Below, in pieces: positions 1 through 6,154 of a stretch of DNA of 8,512 bases. Location of the stretch: positions 1-8,512 of the forward strand of contig JBCBSN010000200.1 in NCBI GenBank assembly GCA_039819225.1, written 5' to 3'. The translations under genes were made by a program, and so were the position numbers. Under the pieces are notes generated by a model. That model made no database searches and had not been told where the DNA came from. It saw only the letters and a program-made list of their open reading frames with translations. Each line of letters opens with the position of its first letter. Within the stretch, counting starts at the first letter, position 1. This stretch comes from Ulvibacterium sp039819225. Its GTDB lineage: Bacteria > Bacteroidota > Bacteroidia > Flavobacteriales > Flavobacteriaceae.

Positions 1-95
1 GTTACCACTTCTTTAAAAGCGGCACCCATAACTAAACCTACGGCAATATCCACCCGGTTTCCTTTCATTGCAAATTCCTTAAACTCCTTTAGCAT
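1..95 (-). CDS. mscL: Large-conductance mechanosensitive channel MscL, N-terminal part, cut by the window edge
   Basis: The first 31 codons are present, reading left from an ATG at 95; the rest lies beyond base 1. The product begins MLKEFKEFAMKGNRVDIAVG and continues LVMGAAFKEVV. This closely matches the hallmark N-terminus of MscL (E. coli: KEFREFAMRGNVVDLAVG followed by a small-residue helix start). MscL is a homopentameric inner-membrane channel that opens under membrane tension and releases solutes during hypo-osmotic shock; the segment seen is the amphipathic N-terminal helix and the beginning of TM1. The gene lies 87 bases downstream of alr on the same strand and could be co-transcribed with it. 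The sequence before the ATG is A-rich with no clear Shine-Dalgarno site, as is common in Bacteroidetes. Confidence 0.9.
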   Translation of the reverse strand, partial: MLKEFKEFAMKGNRVDIAVGLVMGAAFKEVV

Positions 96-182
96 CGTTT
101 TGTCTGTTTTAGTTGATTACTGTTTGGTATGAATTTGCCGCAATGTAGTCAAAAAAGAAAACCCTAACAATAGCATTACCAA

Positions 183-1307
183 TTACTTATCGATAACCCG
201 ACGTTTTACCCGCTGGGATATGCCCGTCAACAATTCGTAGGAAATGGTACCGGCCGTAGCGGCAAACTCCTCCGCCGTGGGTTTTTCCCCAAAGACCGTT
301 ACTTCGTCCCCTTCCTTACAGTCAACGCCGGTGATGTCGATCATGAGCATATCCATACAAACGTTTCCAACAATCGGCACAAGACTTCCGTTTACACGAA
401 CATACGTCTTGCCCTGGCCGTACTGCCTGCCTATGCCATCGGCATGGCCAAGGGGCAAGGTGGCCGTTGTCCGTTTTTCCTTGGCAGTGAACGCCCGGTT
501 GTACCCCACGGTTTCCTGGGCTGAAATGGTATGCATTTGGGATATGGTCGTCTTCAGGCTGGCCACTGGTCTCAGTGCGGCGTCAACACCGATATCGTTT
601 CCAAATCCATACAACCCTATTCCGCTTCGAACCATATCCATCTGGAATTCCGGATAATTAATGATTCCCGAAGTATTCAATATATGTCTGAATGGTGCTT
701 GGTCCAAGGCTTGATTCAGTTGGACCGCCAGTTTTTGGAAGGAATGTATCTGACCATGGGTAAATGTCGCTTCGTTTTTGTCATCCGAAGCGGCTAAATG
801 AGAGAAAACGGAGCGTATTTGTATCTGCGGGCATCGTTTTGCATGTTCTTTAATGGCTTTAATATCCTTACCGCCGAAACCTAATCGGTTTAACCCGGTA
901 TTGAATTTTAGATGAACAGGGTAGGCCCTTTGGCCAGCACTTTTGGCCGTTTTCAAAAAACCCTCTAAAATTCTAAGGGAATACAAACAAGGCTCCAAAC
1001 AATGCTCTACGATTTCCCGGCAATTTCCCATTTGCGGATGGAGCACCATAATGGGGGCTTTAACCCCTGCTTTTCGCAGAGCCACACCTTCTTTGGCATA
1101 GGCCACCGCAAAATAATCCACTCCAAGGGCTTCCAGTTTTTTAGCTACTGCGTTGGCCGCGCTACCGTAAGCAAAAGCTTTTACCACGGCCAAAAATTTG
1201 GTAGATGGTTTTATGCGTGACCTAAGATAACGGTAGTTGTGTTCCAGGGCGTCCAAATTAATCTCCAGGACGGTCTCTTGGTTTTTACGCATCTGATTCA
1301 TGGGCAT
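183..1307 (-). CDS. alr: Alanine racemase (PLP-dependent)
   Basis: This enzyme interconverts L- and D-alanine in the cytoplasm to supply D-alanine for peptidoglycan. At 374 residues it has the usual length. The N-terminal TIM barrel carries the PLP-binding lysine K43 in VVKAFAYGS, followed by the conserved segments FNTGLNRLGF (135-144), VFSHLAASD (167-175), NTSGI (211-215) and RSGIGLYG (227-234). The C-terminal beta domain carries the catalytic tyrosine Y269 in TVGYNRAF and the GNVCMDM motif (314-320). Three in-frame ATGs lie close together (1307, 1301, 1292). The first overlaps the end of tdk by 23 bases and the third by 8, so translational coupling to tdk is likely; the exact start is uncertain. 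The family's common GHG after the lysine motif is replaced by GSA, which I take to be a lineage variation rather than a defect. All catalytic residues are present. Confidence 0.96.
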   Translation of the reverse strand: MPMNQMRKNQETVLEINLDALEHNYRYLRSRIKPSTKFLAVVKAFAYGSAANAVAKKLEALGVDYFAVAYAKEGVALRKAGVKAPIMVLHPQMGNCREIVEHCLEPCLYSLRILEGFLKTAKSAGQRAYPVHLKFNTGLNRLGFGGKDIKAIKEHAKRCPQIQIRSVFSHLAASDDKNEATFTHGQIHSFQKLAVQLNQALDQAPFRHILNTSGIINYPEFQMDMVRSGIGLYGFGNDIGVDAALRPVASLKTTISQMHTISAQETVGYNRAFTAKEKRTTATLPLGHADGIGRQYGQGKTYVRVNGSLVPIVGNVCMDMLMIDITGVDCKEGDEVTVFGEKPTAEEFAATAGTISYELLTGISQRVKRRVIDK

Positions 1308-1929
1308 TTGGCGGAAGCTCTTCGGCCTTCACATCTATCTTTCTAACTTTTTCCTGTAACATGGCCTTATAGTAGGCGGCCCTGCTCAGGGGTTCATATT
1401 CCTCCACTTCCCCTAGCATCACCAGATCATCGTTGTTGGATTTTCGAAAACTGTAGTTGGCCAAACCACCTGTTCGGGTGCAGATGGCATGCACTTTGGT
1501 GACATATTCCGCAGTCGCCATCAATGCCGGCATGGGGCCAAAAGGATTGCCCTTGAAATCCATGTCCAGACCTGCTACAATTACTCGTACGCCTTTGTTG
1601 GCCAGGTCATTGCAAACAGCCACGATCTCGTCATCAAAGAACTGTGCCTCATCTATTCCCACAACATCACAGGTGTCGCCTAAAATGCGAATATTGGCGG
1701 CCGCAGGAACGGGGGTAGACCTAATTTCATTGGAATCGTGGGAAACCACCCTATCCTCATGATAACGACTGTCTACAATAGGCTTAAAGATTTCTACCTT
1801 GAGCTTTGCGAATTTAGCACGTTTTAACCTTCGTATCAATTCCTCGGTCTTACCAGAAAACATGGAGCCGCAGATGACCTCTATCCAGCCGAATTGTTCC
1901 TTACTATTAACGGTATTTTCAAGAAACAT
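1285..1929 (-). CDS. tdk: Thymidine kinase, TK1-like (type II)
   Basis: It phosphorylates thymidine with ATP to dTMP in the salvage pathway. The 214-residue protein has the P-loop GSMFSGKT at 21-28, the Walker-B/catalytic segment DEAQFF at 93-98 (E94 as general base), the GLDMDFKGNPFGP loop at 120-132 and a nucleoside-binding C-terminal lasso ending in EYEPLSRAAYYKA. The zinc-ribbon site of the classic enzymes is mostly gone: only C150 (ICTRTGGLANY) remains where a CxxC pair is expected, and no second cysteine pair is found in the C-terminus. The ATG at 1929 is the obvious start. The sequence CGAAAATA at 1944-1951, read on the minus strand as TATTTTCG, matches the TAnnTTTG element at seven of eight positions and would give a very short leader. 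It is the first gene of the tdk-alr overlap pair. Confidence 0.96.
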   Translation of the reverse strand: MFLENTVNSKEQFGWIEVICGSMFSGKTEELIRRLKRAKFAKLKVEIFKPIVDSRYHEDRVVSHDSNEIRSTPVPAAANIRILGDTCDVVGIDEAQFFDDEIVAVCNDLANKGVRVIVAGLDMDFKGNPFGPMPALMATAEYVTKVHAICTRTGGLANYSFRKSNNDDLVMLGEVEEYEPLSRAAYYKAMLQEKVRKIDVKAEELPPNAHESDA

Positions 1930-2179
1930 TTTGTAATTTTAGACGAAAATAAGAGGTTTCTTCGTTCCTATTATTGGGAGCTTTAAAATTACTAAAAAAG
2001 AGGCACCCTTTTTGATGTAAAAGATATTGTCAAGAAACGAGCATTACCGTCAATGGATTTTGAAGATTGTTTCAATGTAAACTTGAAAGGCTATAGACTA
2101 GAGCATTGTAGTTGCCTATAGCTATATTTTCAATTTTATTAGTACTATAATATTTGGTTGATTACAAAACTATAAACGT
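1930..2179. other. Divergent intergenic region between tdk and the 2180 gene
   Basis: These 250 AT-rich bases hold no convincing gene. They should contain the promoters for tdk (left) and for the plus-strand gene at 2180; AATATTTG at 2149-2156 is a seven-of-eight match to TAnnTTTG about 23 bases before the GTG start. An imperfect stem-loop at 2090-2122 is listed separately. A 22-codon open frame from the ATG at 2053 to the TAG just before 2122 runs through that stem-loop and is not credible as a gene. Confidence 0.6.
2090..2122 (+). repeat. Imperfect inverted repeat / stem-loop
   Basis: GCTATAG at 2090-2096 pairs exactly with CTATAGC at 2116-2122, and the adjoining ACTA (2097-2100) pairs with TAGT (2109-2112), leaving a GAGCATTG loop and a three-base bulge (TGC) on the right arm. 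This makes an 11-base-pair, mostly A/U hairpin followed by a T-rich stretch (TATATTTTCAATTTTATT). It lies 58 bases before the GTG of the next gene. It is too AT-rich and its T tract too interrupted for a confident terminator. It could be a weak terminator, an attenuator or chance. Confidence 0.4.
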
Positions 2180-2869
2180 GTGAAAAGAAAGCTAAAGGAG
2201 AAGTTGCGCAAACTGTCCACAGACATTCTTACTTCCCCTGACCTGGAGGAAGTAGGCGATTTCTACGAGGCGGCCAAGGATCTTTATGAAAAACTTGCGG
2301 TTTTGAAATTCATAGAGGACGAGCTTAACGAAATGGAGGTGGACGTTTCCAAAAGTGCCATAGCGGCCAAATTTGAGAAAATGGCCAATGCCGTGTTGAG
2401 CGCCAATTCTTCGGTTCCCGAAAGTAACCCGCATGAGGAGGATATTATGACTCCCGGAATAGATACCATTAAGCATATGGTTTCCGAAATGCCCGCCAAC
2501 AAACCGGTGGACGAAGTGCTGGCCGAGTTTCTGGCCAAACCAGAACTTATAAAGAACGATCAGGAGCTTTTTTCGTCCGCCAAGGAAAATAATGGGACTA
2601 AAAAACCCGCTCCAAAATCCCTGAACGATACCTTTGTTACCAAAGATATCCAAGTTGATCTGAATAACAGGCTGGCTTTTGTAAAACATCTTTTTGATGA
2701 AAGTACGGAGGACTTTAACAGGGTAATCTCTCAATTGAACACCATTGATTCTAGGGAAAGATCTATTTCCTTTATCGAAAATATGGTTAAGCCGGACCAC
2801 AACAATTGGGATGGCAAGGAAGAATATGCGGAGCGATTTATAGCTTTGATCGAGCGACGTTTTTCGTAA
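2180..2869 (+). CDS. Conserved-looking hypothetical protein, charged and helical
   Basis: I do not recognise a named family. The product is 229 residues, strongly charged and predicted by eye to be mainly alpha-helical, with no signal peptide or membrane segment, so it is probably cytoplasmic. Two parts can be told apart: an N-terminal half (about 1-80) with a Lys/Glu-rich helix and heptad-like leucines, and a C-terminal part (about 155-229) with a dense aromatic/acidic pattern including LAFVKHLFDESTEDFNRVI and FIENMVKPDHNNWDGKEEY. They are joined by a low-complexity stretch near 80-150 rich in Asn, Pro, Ser and Lys. My impression is that the C-terminal part recurs in Bacteroidetes proteins of unknown function; this is recollection, not a search. 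The start is GTG at 2180: an in-frame TGA at 2159 closes the frame upstream and no ATG lies between. The antisense open frame over the same DNA is low in complexity and is judged a shadow. Confidence 0.8.
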   Translation: MKRKLKEKLRKLSTDILTSPDLEEVGDFYEAAKDLYEKLAVLKFIEDELNEMEVDVSKSAIAAKFEKMANAVLSANSSVPESNPHEEDIMTPGIDTIKHMVSEMPANKPVDEVLAEFLAKPELIKNDQELFSSAKENNGTKKPAPKSLNDTFVTKDIQVDLNNRLAFVKHLFDESTEDFNRVISQLNTIDSRERSISFIENMVKPDHNNWDGKEEYAERFIALIERRFS

Positions 2870-3030
2870 TGAACTGGTCTTAGATTCTTCTTTATACCTG
2901 TGAATTGTACATTTTGAACCATAATTCCGCTGTTTTTTGTTGCGTTGGTATGGCACGCGATTAAAAAATCATTTTATTGTGGCACGAAACCTTCGTTCTT
3001 GATCAGAAAATAATCTAAGATAGGTTCAAG
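2870..3030. other. Convergent intergenic spacer
   Basis: This 161-base gap lies between the ends of two convergent genes (the 2180 gene and the hydrolase gene). Terminators for both would be expected here. Only a very small hairpin GATT-AAAA-AATC (near 2959-2970) is visible and no strong stem with a T tract, so termination signals are not identified. Confidence 0.5.
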
Positions 3031-3972
3031 CTAATCGTCGACTAGAAGTTTAAGGAAGTAGGGCATACCATGAAAATGGTCTACATGATCGGGTGCCGTG
3101 TTTCCAGCAAATGACAATACCCTAAATTGCCCCTTACTTGTTTCCCCAATTTGTTGCATGCCTATGGGACCCCATTGCAAAACAGGGGTTCTTTTAAGGT
3201 TTAGTTGATCCAATAACCAATCTGTGGTTTCCGTAAGGCTGGCAAAGGTGCCCGGAAAAATTTCCGAATGCGTTATCAATATTTTTTTGTTCCCATTAAC
3301 GGCGGTACGGGCATATTTCAAAAAAACCTTGAGTTTTTCCGTATTCAACCGACTTCCTTTGGCCAGGGGTATTCCGTCTGGAATGTAATCTGTGTGTAGC
3401 CCATCCAGAAGCAGGATACCGTCAATTTGGTCTGGGTGCGACCTTAATAGGGCCCTTACGGCACCGTATCCTGCACTAAAAGCGCTTACATAGATTTTTC
3501 CGAGTTTGTTTTTGGAGGATTTCAATGTAATCTTGTCCAATAAATCTTTAAAAACCTTAGGATCCATAAAGGGACGTTCATTAACAGATGACCCTCCACC
3601 TAGATGGATAGCTGCCAAAACAAATGGATTCTCTATTTGGTCTACAGCCTTTATGGGCACAAAGGATGCGCCATGGAAGTGGATAAGCAGGTCTGGAGTT
3701 TTTGCGTTTTGTGCTTTTGGGGGAAGGTACAATACCACGGGTTTGGGTACTATGCCTTCCAAGAGGTTTGTTGCTCCCAGGGGTTCGGTCTTCTTGATCC
3801 GTTCATGAACCCTAATGTTTTCTTGCATCGGCGAAGGGTTCTGCTTTGCCGAAGCGGTTGGGTTTGGCCGTGTAGCGGAACATCCTATTCCGAATAACAA
3901 AGTCCAGCCCCCAACATAAAAACCCCTGTACCTTAACAAGGATATCTTGAAACATGGATTTTTCCCAAACAT
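3031..3972 (-). CDS. Probable alpha/beta-hydrolase (esterase-like), putative lipoprotein
   Basis: From the ATG at 3972 the product is 313 residues. It begins with a basic stretch (KNPCFKISLLRYR) and a hydrophobic segment (GFYVGGWTLLFGIG) ending at C31, a plausible though non-ideal lipobox (FGIGC), so it may be a membrane-anchored lipoprotein. The mature part has alpha/beta-hydrolase features: HFHG at 98-101 for the oxyanion region, the nucleophile elbow YVSAFSAGYG with S166 (Ala instead of the usual first Gly), LLLDGLH with D190 as a possible acid, and a C-terminal HVDHFHG in which H299 or H301 is a candidate catalytic histidine. A carboxylic-ester or related hydrolase in the envelope is likely; the substrate is unknown. 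The open frame continues upstream to 4263, but that would run through the start of rsmI and lacks homology-like sequence, so the later ATG with the signal sequence is chosen. It is divergent from rsmI. Confidence 0.78.
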   Translation of the reverse strand: MFGKNPCFKISLLRYRGFYVGGWTLLFGIGCSATRPNPTASAKQNPSPMQENIRVHERIKKTEPLGATNLLEGIVPKPVVLYLPPKAQNAKTPDLLIHFHGASFVPIKAVDQIENPFVLAAIHLGGGSSVNERPFMDPKVFKDLLDKITLKSSKNKLGKIYVSAFSAGYGAVRALLRSHPDQIDGILLLDGLHTDYIPDGIPLAKGSRLNTEKLKVFLKYARTAVNGNKKILITHSEIFPGTFASLTETTDWLLDQLNLKRTPVLQWGPIGMQQIGETSKGQFRVLSFAGNTAPDHVDHFHGMPYFLKLLVDD

Positions 3973-4108
3973 CCCCGGAAAATAGGAAATTACTCTAGCA
4001 TCTAAAAATCGGGATCTTAAAAATCCGGTTTTGTATAGGAGTTTGGAAGTGTACGGGATTGCTTTGGATTTCCCTATTTTTGAAAGGTTCTCAAAAAAGG
4101 AAAATCGA
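3973..4108. other. Divergent intergenic region between the hydrolase gene and rsmI
   Basis: These 136 bases separate two outward-reading genes and should contain both promoters. The rsmI side has an exact TAnnTTTG element, listed separately. On the hydrolase side only poor matches (TATTTTCC, TAATTTCC on the minus strand) are visible. Confidence 0.5.
4075..4082 (+). promoter_or_regulatory. Candidate -7 promoter element of rsmI
   Basis: TATTTTTG is an exact match to the Bacteroidetes -7 consensus TAnnTTTG and lies 26 bases before the rsmI ATG, giving a leader of roughly 20-25 bases. No TTG stands at the preferred spacing of about 19 bases upstream; the nearest is at 4059-4061 (13-base spacing). 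The call rests on the -7 element and its position only. Confidence 0.45.
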
Positions 4109-4780
4109 ATGGCAAAACTGTATTTGGTGCCCACGCCCATTGGAAACTTGGAGGATATGACCCTTAGGGCCGTACGGGTCCTAAAAGAGGTAGACGGCAT
4201 CCTGGCCGAGGATACCCGTACCAGTGGAAAGTTATTGCGGCATTTTAATATAGAGACTCCCATGCAGTCGCATCATATGCACAACGAGCATAGCATGCTG
4301 AATACTTTAATCGCTAGATTAAAGGCGGGGACTAACTTGGCCCTGATTTCTGATGCGGGCACCCCGGCCATCTCCGACCCGGGATTTTTATTGACCCGTG
4401 CCTGTGTCGAAAACCAAATTGAGGTAGAATGCCTGCCCGGGGCCACTGCATTTGTACCGGCCCTGGTGAACAGTGGCCTGCCCAACGATCGTTTTGTCTT
4501 TGAAGGGTTTTTACCCATAAAAAAAGGCCGTCAAACCCGATTGCAGCTTCTGTCCGAGGAAACTCGTACGATGGTATTTTATGAGTCGCCCCATAAATTG
4601 TTGAAAACTTTAAGCCAATTTTCCGATTTTTTTGGAGTAGACAGACCAGTCTCCATATCTCGCGAATTGACCAAAATGTATGGGGAAACCATCCGGGGCA
4701 CCTTGGCGGAGGTTCTGGAACACTTTACCGCCAACAAACCTAAAGGGGAATTCGTAATTGTTGTGGCCGGAAGGCATTAG
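4109..4780 (+). CDS. rsmI: 16S rRNA (cytidine-1402) 2'-O-methyltransferase RsmI
   Basis: RsmI uses S-adenosylmethionine to methylate the 2'-OH of C1402 in the decoding centre of 16S rRNA. The 223-residue product shows the tetrapyrrole-methylase-fold signatures: VPTPIGNLEDMTLRA (7-21), AEDTRTSGKLLRHF (33-46), SDAGTPAISDPG (81-92), the LPGATAFVPAL segment (109-119) and FYESPHKL (157-164). It lacks the C-terminal extension of the 286-residue E. coli enzyme, which is usual for short forms. The ATG at 4109 is chosen because the homology begins there and AAAAAAGGAAAA just upstream can serve as a ribosome-binding site; an in-frame ATG at 4031 would add 26 residues unlike the family. It ends 21 bases before the end of the convergent crp-type gene. 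Confidence 0.96.
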   Translation: MAKLYLVPTPIGNLEDMTLRAVRVLKEVDGILAEDTRTSGKLLRHFNIETPMQSHHMHNEHSMLNTLIARLKAGTNLALISDAGTPAISDPGFLLTRACVENQIEVECLPGATAFVPALVNSGLPNDRFVFEGFLPIKKGRQTRLQLLSEETRTMVFYESPHKLLKTLSQFSDFFGVDRPVSISRELTKMYGETIRGTLAEVLEHFTANKPKGEFVIVVAGRH

Positions 4781-4801
4781 TAGGAAAGTTCCAGAGCAAT
4801 A

Positions 4802-5383
4802 CTACAAGGTACTTCTTCGTAGTCTGCTATAGGTTTCGGGCTTCATATTCAGATAGGACGCCAGATACTTTTGTGGGATTACCTTGAGCTCTTCCGGGCA
4901 CCTTTTCATAAAGGTCAAGTAGCGTTCCTTGGCGGTAAGGGTAAGTAGCTCTACCTCGCGGTACAATCTCCCTAGGAGGATATCCCTAAAGAAATGGTGC
5001 CCCCAAATATGAAAATCGGGCCAGATCTCGAACAAGCGTTGGTAGCTGCTCCAGGGAATGGCCAACATTTTCGAAGGTTTTAACGATTCCAAAAAGGTGT
5101 TGGATGGGGATTTGAACACAAAGGAATCGAATACTCCCGAAGGACTGCCGGAATAAGAAAACCCCAAAACCACCTTTTCCCCTTTTCCGTTCAGGATGTA
5201 TAGGACCTGAACACCCTCCAAAACATAGTAAAAGTACCGTTCAACCTTTCCAGCCTCGGTAATGAGCTGGTTTTGTCCAAAGGTCTTCAATTTCCAAAGG
5301 GGAAAGAAAAGGGCTTCCTCCTTTTCCGAGAATCGCACCTCACCAAAAAAGGATCTTAGGTGTTGTTTTGTTTGTTGGTCCAT
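4802..5383 (-). CDS. Crp/Fnr-family transcriptional regulator
   Basis: At 193 residues it has the usual length for the Bacteroidetes Crp/Fnr-like proteins. The N-terminal cyclic-nucleotide-binding-type beta barrel spans about 25-115 (FGQNQLITEAGKVERYFYYVLEG, then the GEKVVLGFSYSGSPSGVFDSF sheet), followed by the long dimerisation helix (about 115-150) and a C-terminal helix-turn-helix, PQKYLASYLNMKPETYSRLRR (170-190). The place where E. coli CRP has the cAMP phosphate-binding Arg-Ser reads SPSNTFLES and has no arginine. Only one cysteine (C162) is present, so neither cAMP binding nor an FNR-type iron-sulfur cluster is supported; the signal is unknown. It lies 31 bases downstream of the DinB-fold gene on the same strand, a likely operon. 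A TTGA-N6-TCAA palindrome upstream of that operon fits a site this family could bind. Confidence 0.9.
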   Translation of the reverse strand: MDQQTKQHLRSFFGEVRFSEKEEALFFPLWKLKTFGQNQLITEAGKVERYFYYVLEGVQVLYILNGKGEKVVLGFSYSGSPSGVFDSFVFKSPSNTFLESLKPSKMLAIPWSSYQRLFEIWPDFHIWGHHFFRDILLGRLYREVELLTLTAKERYLTFMKRCPEELKVIPQKYLASYLNMKPETYSRLRRSTL

Positions 5384-5414
5384 TACCAGGGTTTGCCTAA
5401 AGATAGCCTATCTC

Positions 5415-5990
5415 CTAGTTTTTGGCCAAGGTTTCCTCTATTTGTACCTTATGCCGCTCAGCATGGCAAATAAGGAACTCAAAGGCCTCAGGAAGATAAA
5501 AGCGTACCATTGGGCCAATTGCGGAATTGATTTGTTGCCCCTCCACGTTTTTGGCCCTACTTTCCAATATCCGATCTTTAAGGTGCCCGTACTGCCCATA
5601 AAACCTATCAAATGTAGCCCTTGCCTGGGTTATCGAACCCGCCTCCTCTGCCAAGTGGGGGACAAAACGTTTCAAAGTCCTTATTTTAAAGGGCCGCTTT
5701 TGGCCTTTTGGCCGTTGGCCTTCTATGACAAAACGCTGCCAGGGCCTTACTTTGAAGACCCATGCCCCGTTATTGCTAACCGGGGATGCCTCTAGGGAGG
5801 TTTCTATCCTTTTTCGGTAAAAGGAGTAGGCAATACTTAAATGCTCAATGACTTCCAGGACATTCCAAGCCTTGGATTGGGGCCGGTGATATAGTATCCT
5901 AGGCTCTAGTTCTTGCCAAAGGGCCATTTGGTTAAAAATACCATTTAGGCGCTGGATCTGATTTTCCGGAGTTACGTGCAAACGGGACAT
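5415..5990 (-). CDS. DinB-superfamily protein
   Basis: The 191-residue product has the pattern of the DinB/YfiT four-helix-bundle fold: an N-terminal helix, AWNVLEVIEHLSIAYSFY (41-58) holding H50, and a C-terminal helix LPEAFEFLICHAERHKVQIEE (166-186) holding H176 and H180. H50 and two C-terminal histidines are the usual metal-binding triad of the fold. Family members include metal-dependent thiol transferases (bacillithiol, mycothiol, glutathione) and proteins induced by DNA damage or stress; which applies here cannot be read from the sequence. The middle (about 75-110) is rich in Arg, Lys, Trp and Phe and is less typical. It is the first gene of a minus-strand pair with the Crp/Fnr-type regulator and starts at the ATG at 5990, 53 bases from the Fnr-like palindrome. 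Confidence 0.85.
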   Translation of the reverse strand: MSRLHVTPENQIQRLNGIFNQMALWQELEPRILYHRPQSKAWNVLEVIEHLSIAYSFYRKRIETSLEASPVSNNGAWVFKVRPWQRFVIEGQRPKGQKRPFKIRTLKRFVPHLAEEAGSITQARATFDRFYGQYGHLKDRILESRAKNVEGQQINSAIGPMVRFYLPEAFEFLICHAERHKVQIEETLAKN

Positions 5991-6013
5991 AAACTTCTAT
6001 GTTTAACGGGAGA

Positions 6014-6021
6014 CAAAGTTC
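6014..6021 (-). promoter_or_regulatory. Weak candidate -7 element of the dinB-crp pair
   Basis: Read on the minus strand this is GAACTTTG, matching TAnnTTTG at all fixed positions except the first. It lies 23 bases before the ATG at 5990. If it is used, transcription would begin near 6010 and the palindrome centre at 6050.5 would be about 40 bases upstream, close to the class II position used by Crp/Fnr activators. The spacing argument is inference. Confidence 0.3.
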
Positions 6022-6043
6022 TTTGATTTTGTTGGGATTCCCG

Positions 6044-6057
6044 TTGACCTAGGTCAA
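6044..6057. promoter_or_regulatory. Perfect palindrome, candidate Crp/Fnr-type operator
   Basis: TTGACCTAGGTCAA is identical to its own reverse complement over 14 bases. The outer TTGA and TCAA separated by six bases are the half-sites of the Fnr-type consensus TTGAT-N4-ATCAA, with C:G replacing the inner T:A pair. It lies 53 bases upstream of the DinB-fold gene, whose likely operon partner is a Crp/Fnr-type regulator, and about 120 bases upstream of the exported nuclease/phosphatase gene. Autoregulation is the simplest reading. The symmetry is seen directly; the binding protein is inferred. Confidence 0.5.
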
Positions 6058-6146
6058 GAAATGATTTGCAATAGGGATAACCCCTGTTCGGTAGGATGCT
6101 TTGAAAAACTCTCTTTGGAAGGGAAATCTTTGCTTATGAAAACGAA

Positions 6147-6154
6147 TAACTTTG
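6147..6154 (+). promoter_or_regulatory. Candidate -7 promoter element of the EEP-UDG pair
   Basis: TAACTTTG matches the Bacteroidetes TAnnTTTG exactly and lies 22 bases before the ATG at 6177, giving a short leader. TTTG at 6129-6132 could be the -33 element, but the 14-base spacing is shorter than the usual 19 or so. AGGAG at 6171-6175 is only one base from the ATG, too close for a normal Shine-Dalgarno interaction. Confidence 0.45.

Noticed and set aside
2192..2956. A 254-codon open frame on the minus strand
   Set aside because: It lies antisense to the 2180 gene and has a low-complexity composition rich in Phe, Gly, His and Arg with no motif. It is the shadow of a real gene.
4031..4108. 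Upstream in-frame ATG for rsmI
   Set aside because: The extra 26 residues do not resemble the family, and a -7 promoter element and ribosome-binding site lie within this stretch.
3973..4263. N-terminal extension of the hydrolase open frame
   Set aside because: It would run through the rsmI promoter and first 50 codons, and its residues look random. The ATG at 3972 begins a signal-like sequence.
4778..4804. TAGTA/TACTA inverted repeat between the ends of rsmI and the crp-type gene, a possible bidirectional terminator
   Set aside because: The arms are only five bases, the loop is long and no T tract follows on either strand.
5402..5412. GATAG-C-CTATC palindrome in the gap between the DinB-fold and Crp/Fnr genes
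   Set aside because: Five-base arms in AT-rich DNA are likely by chance, and the form does not match a Crp/Fnr site.
5262..5795. A 177-codon open frame on the plus strand
   Set aside because: It is antisense to the DinB-fold and Crp/Fnr genes, both of which have clear family motifs.
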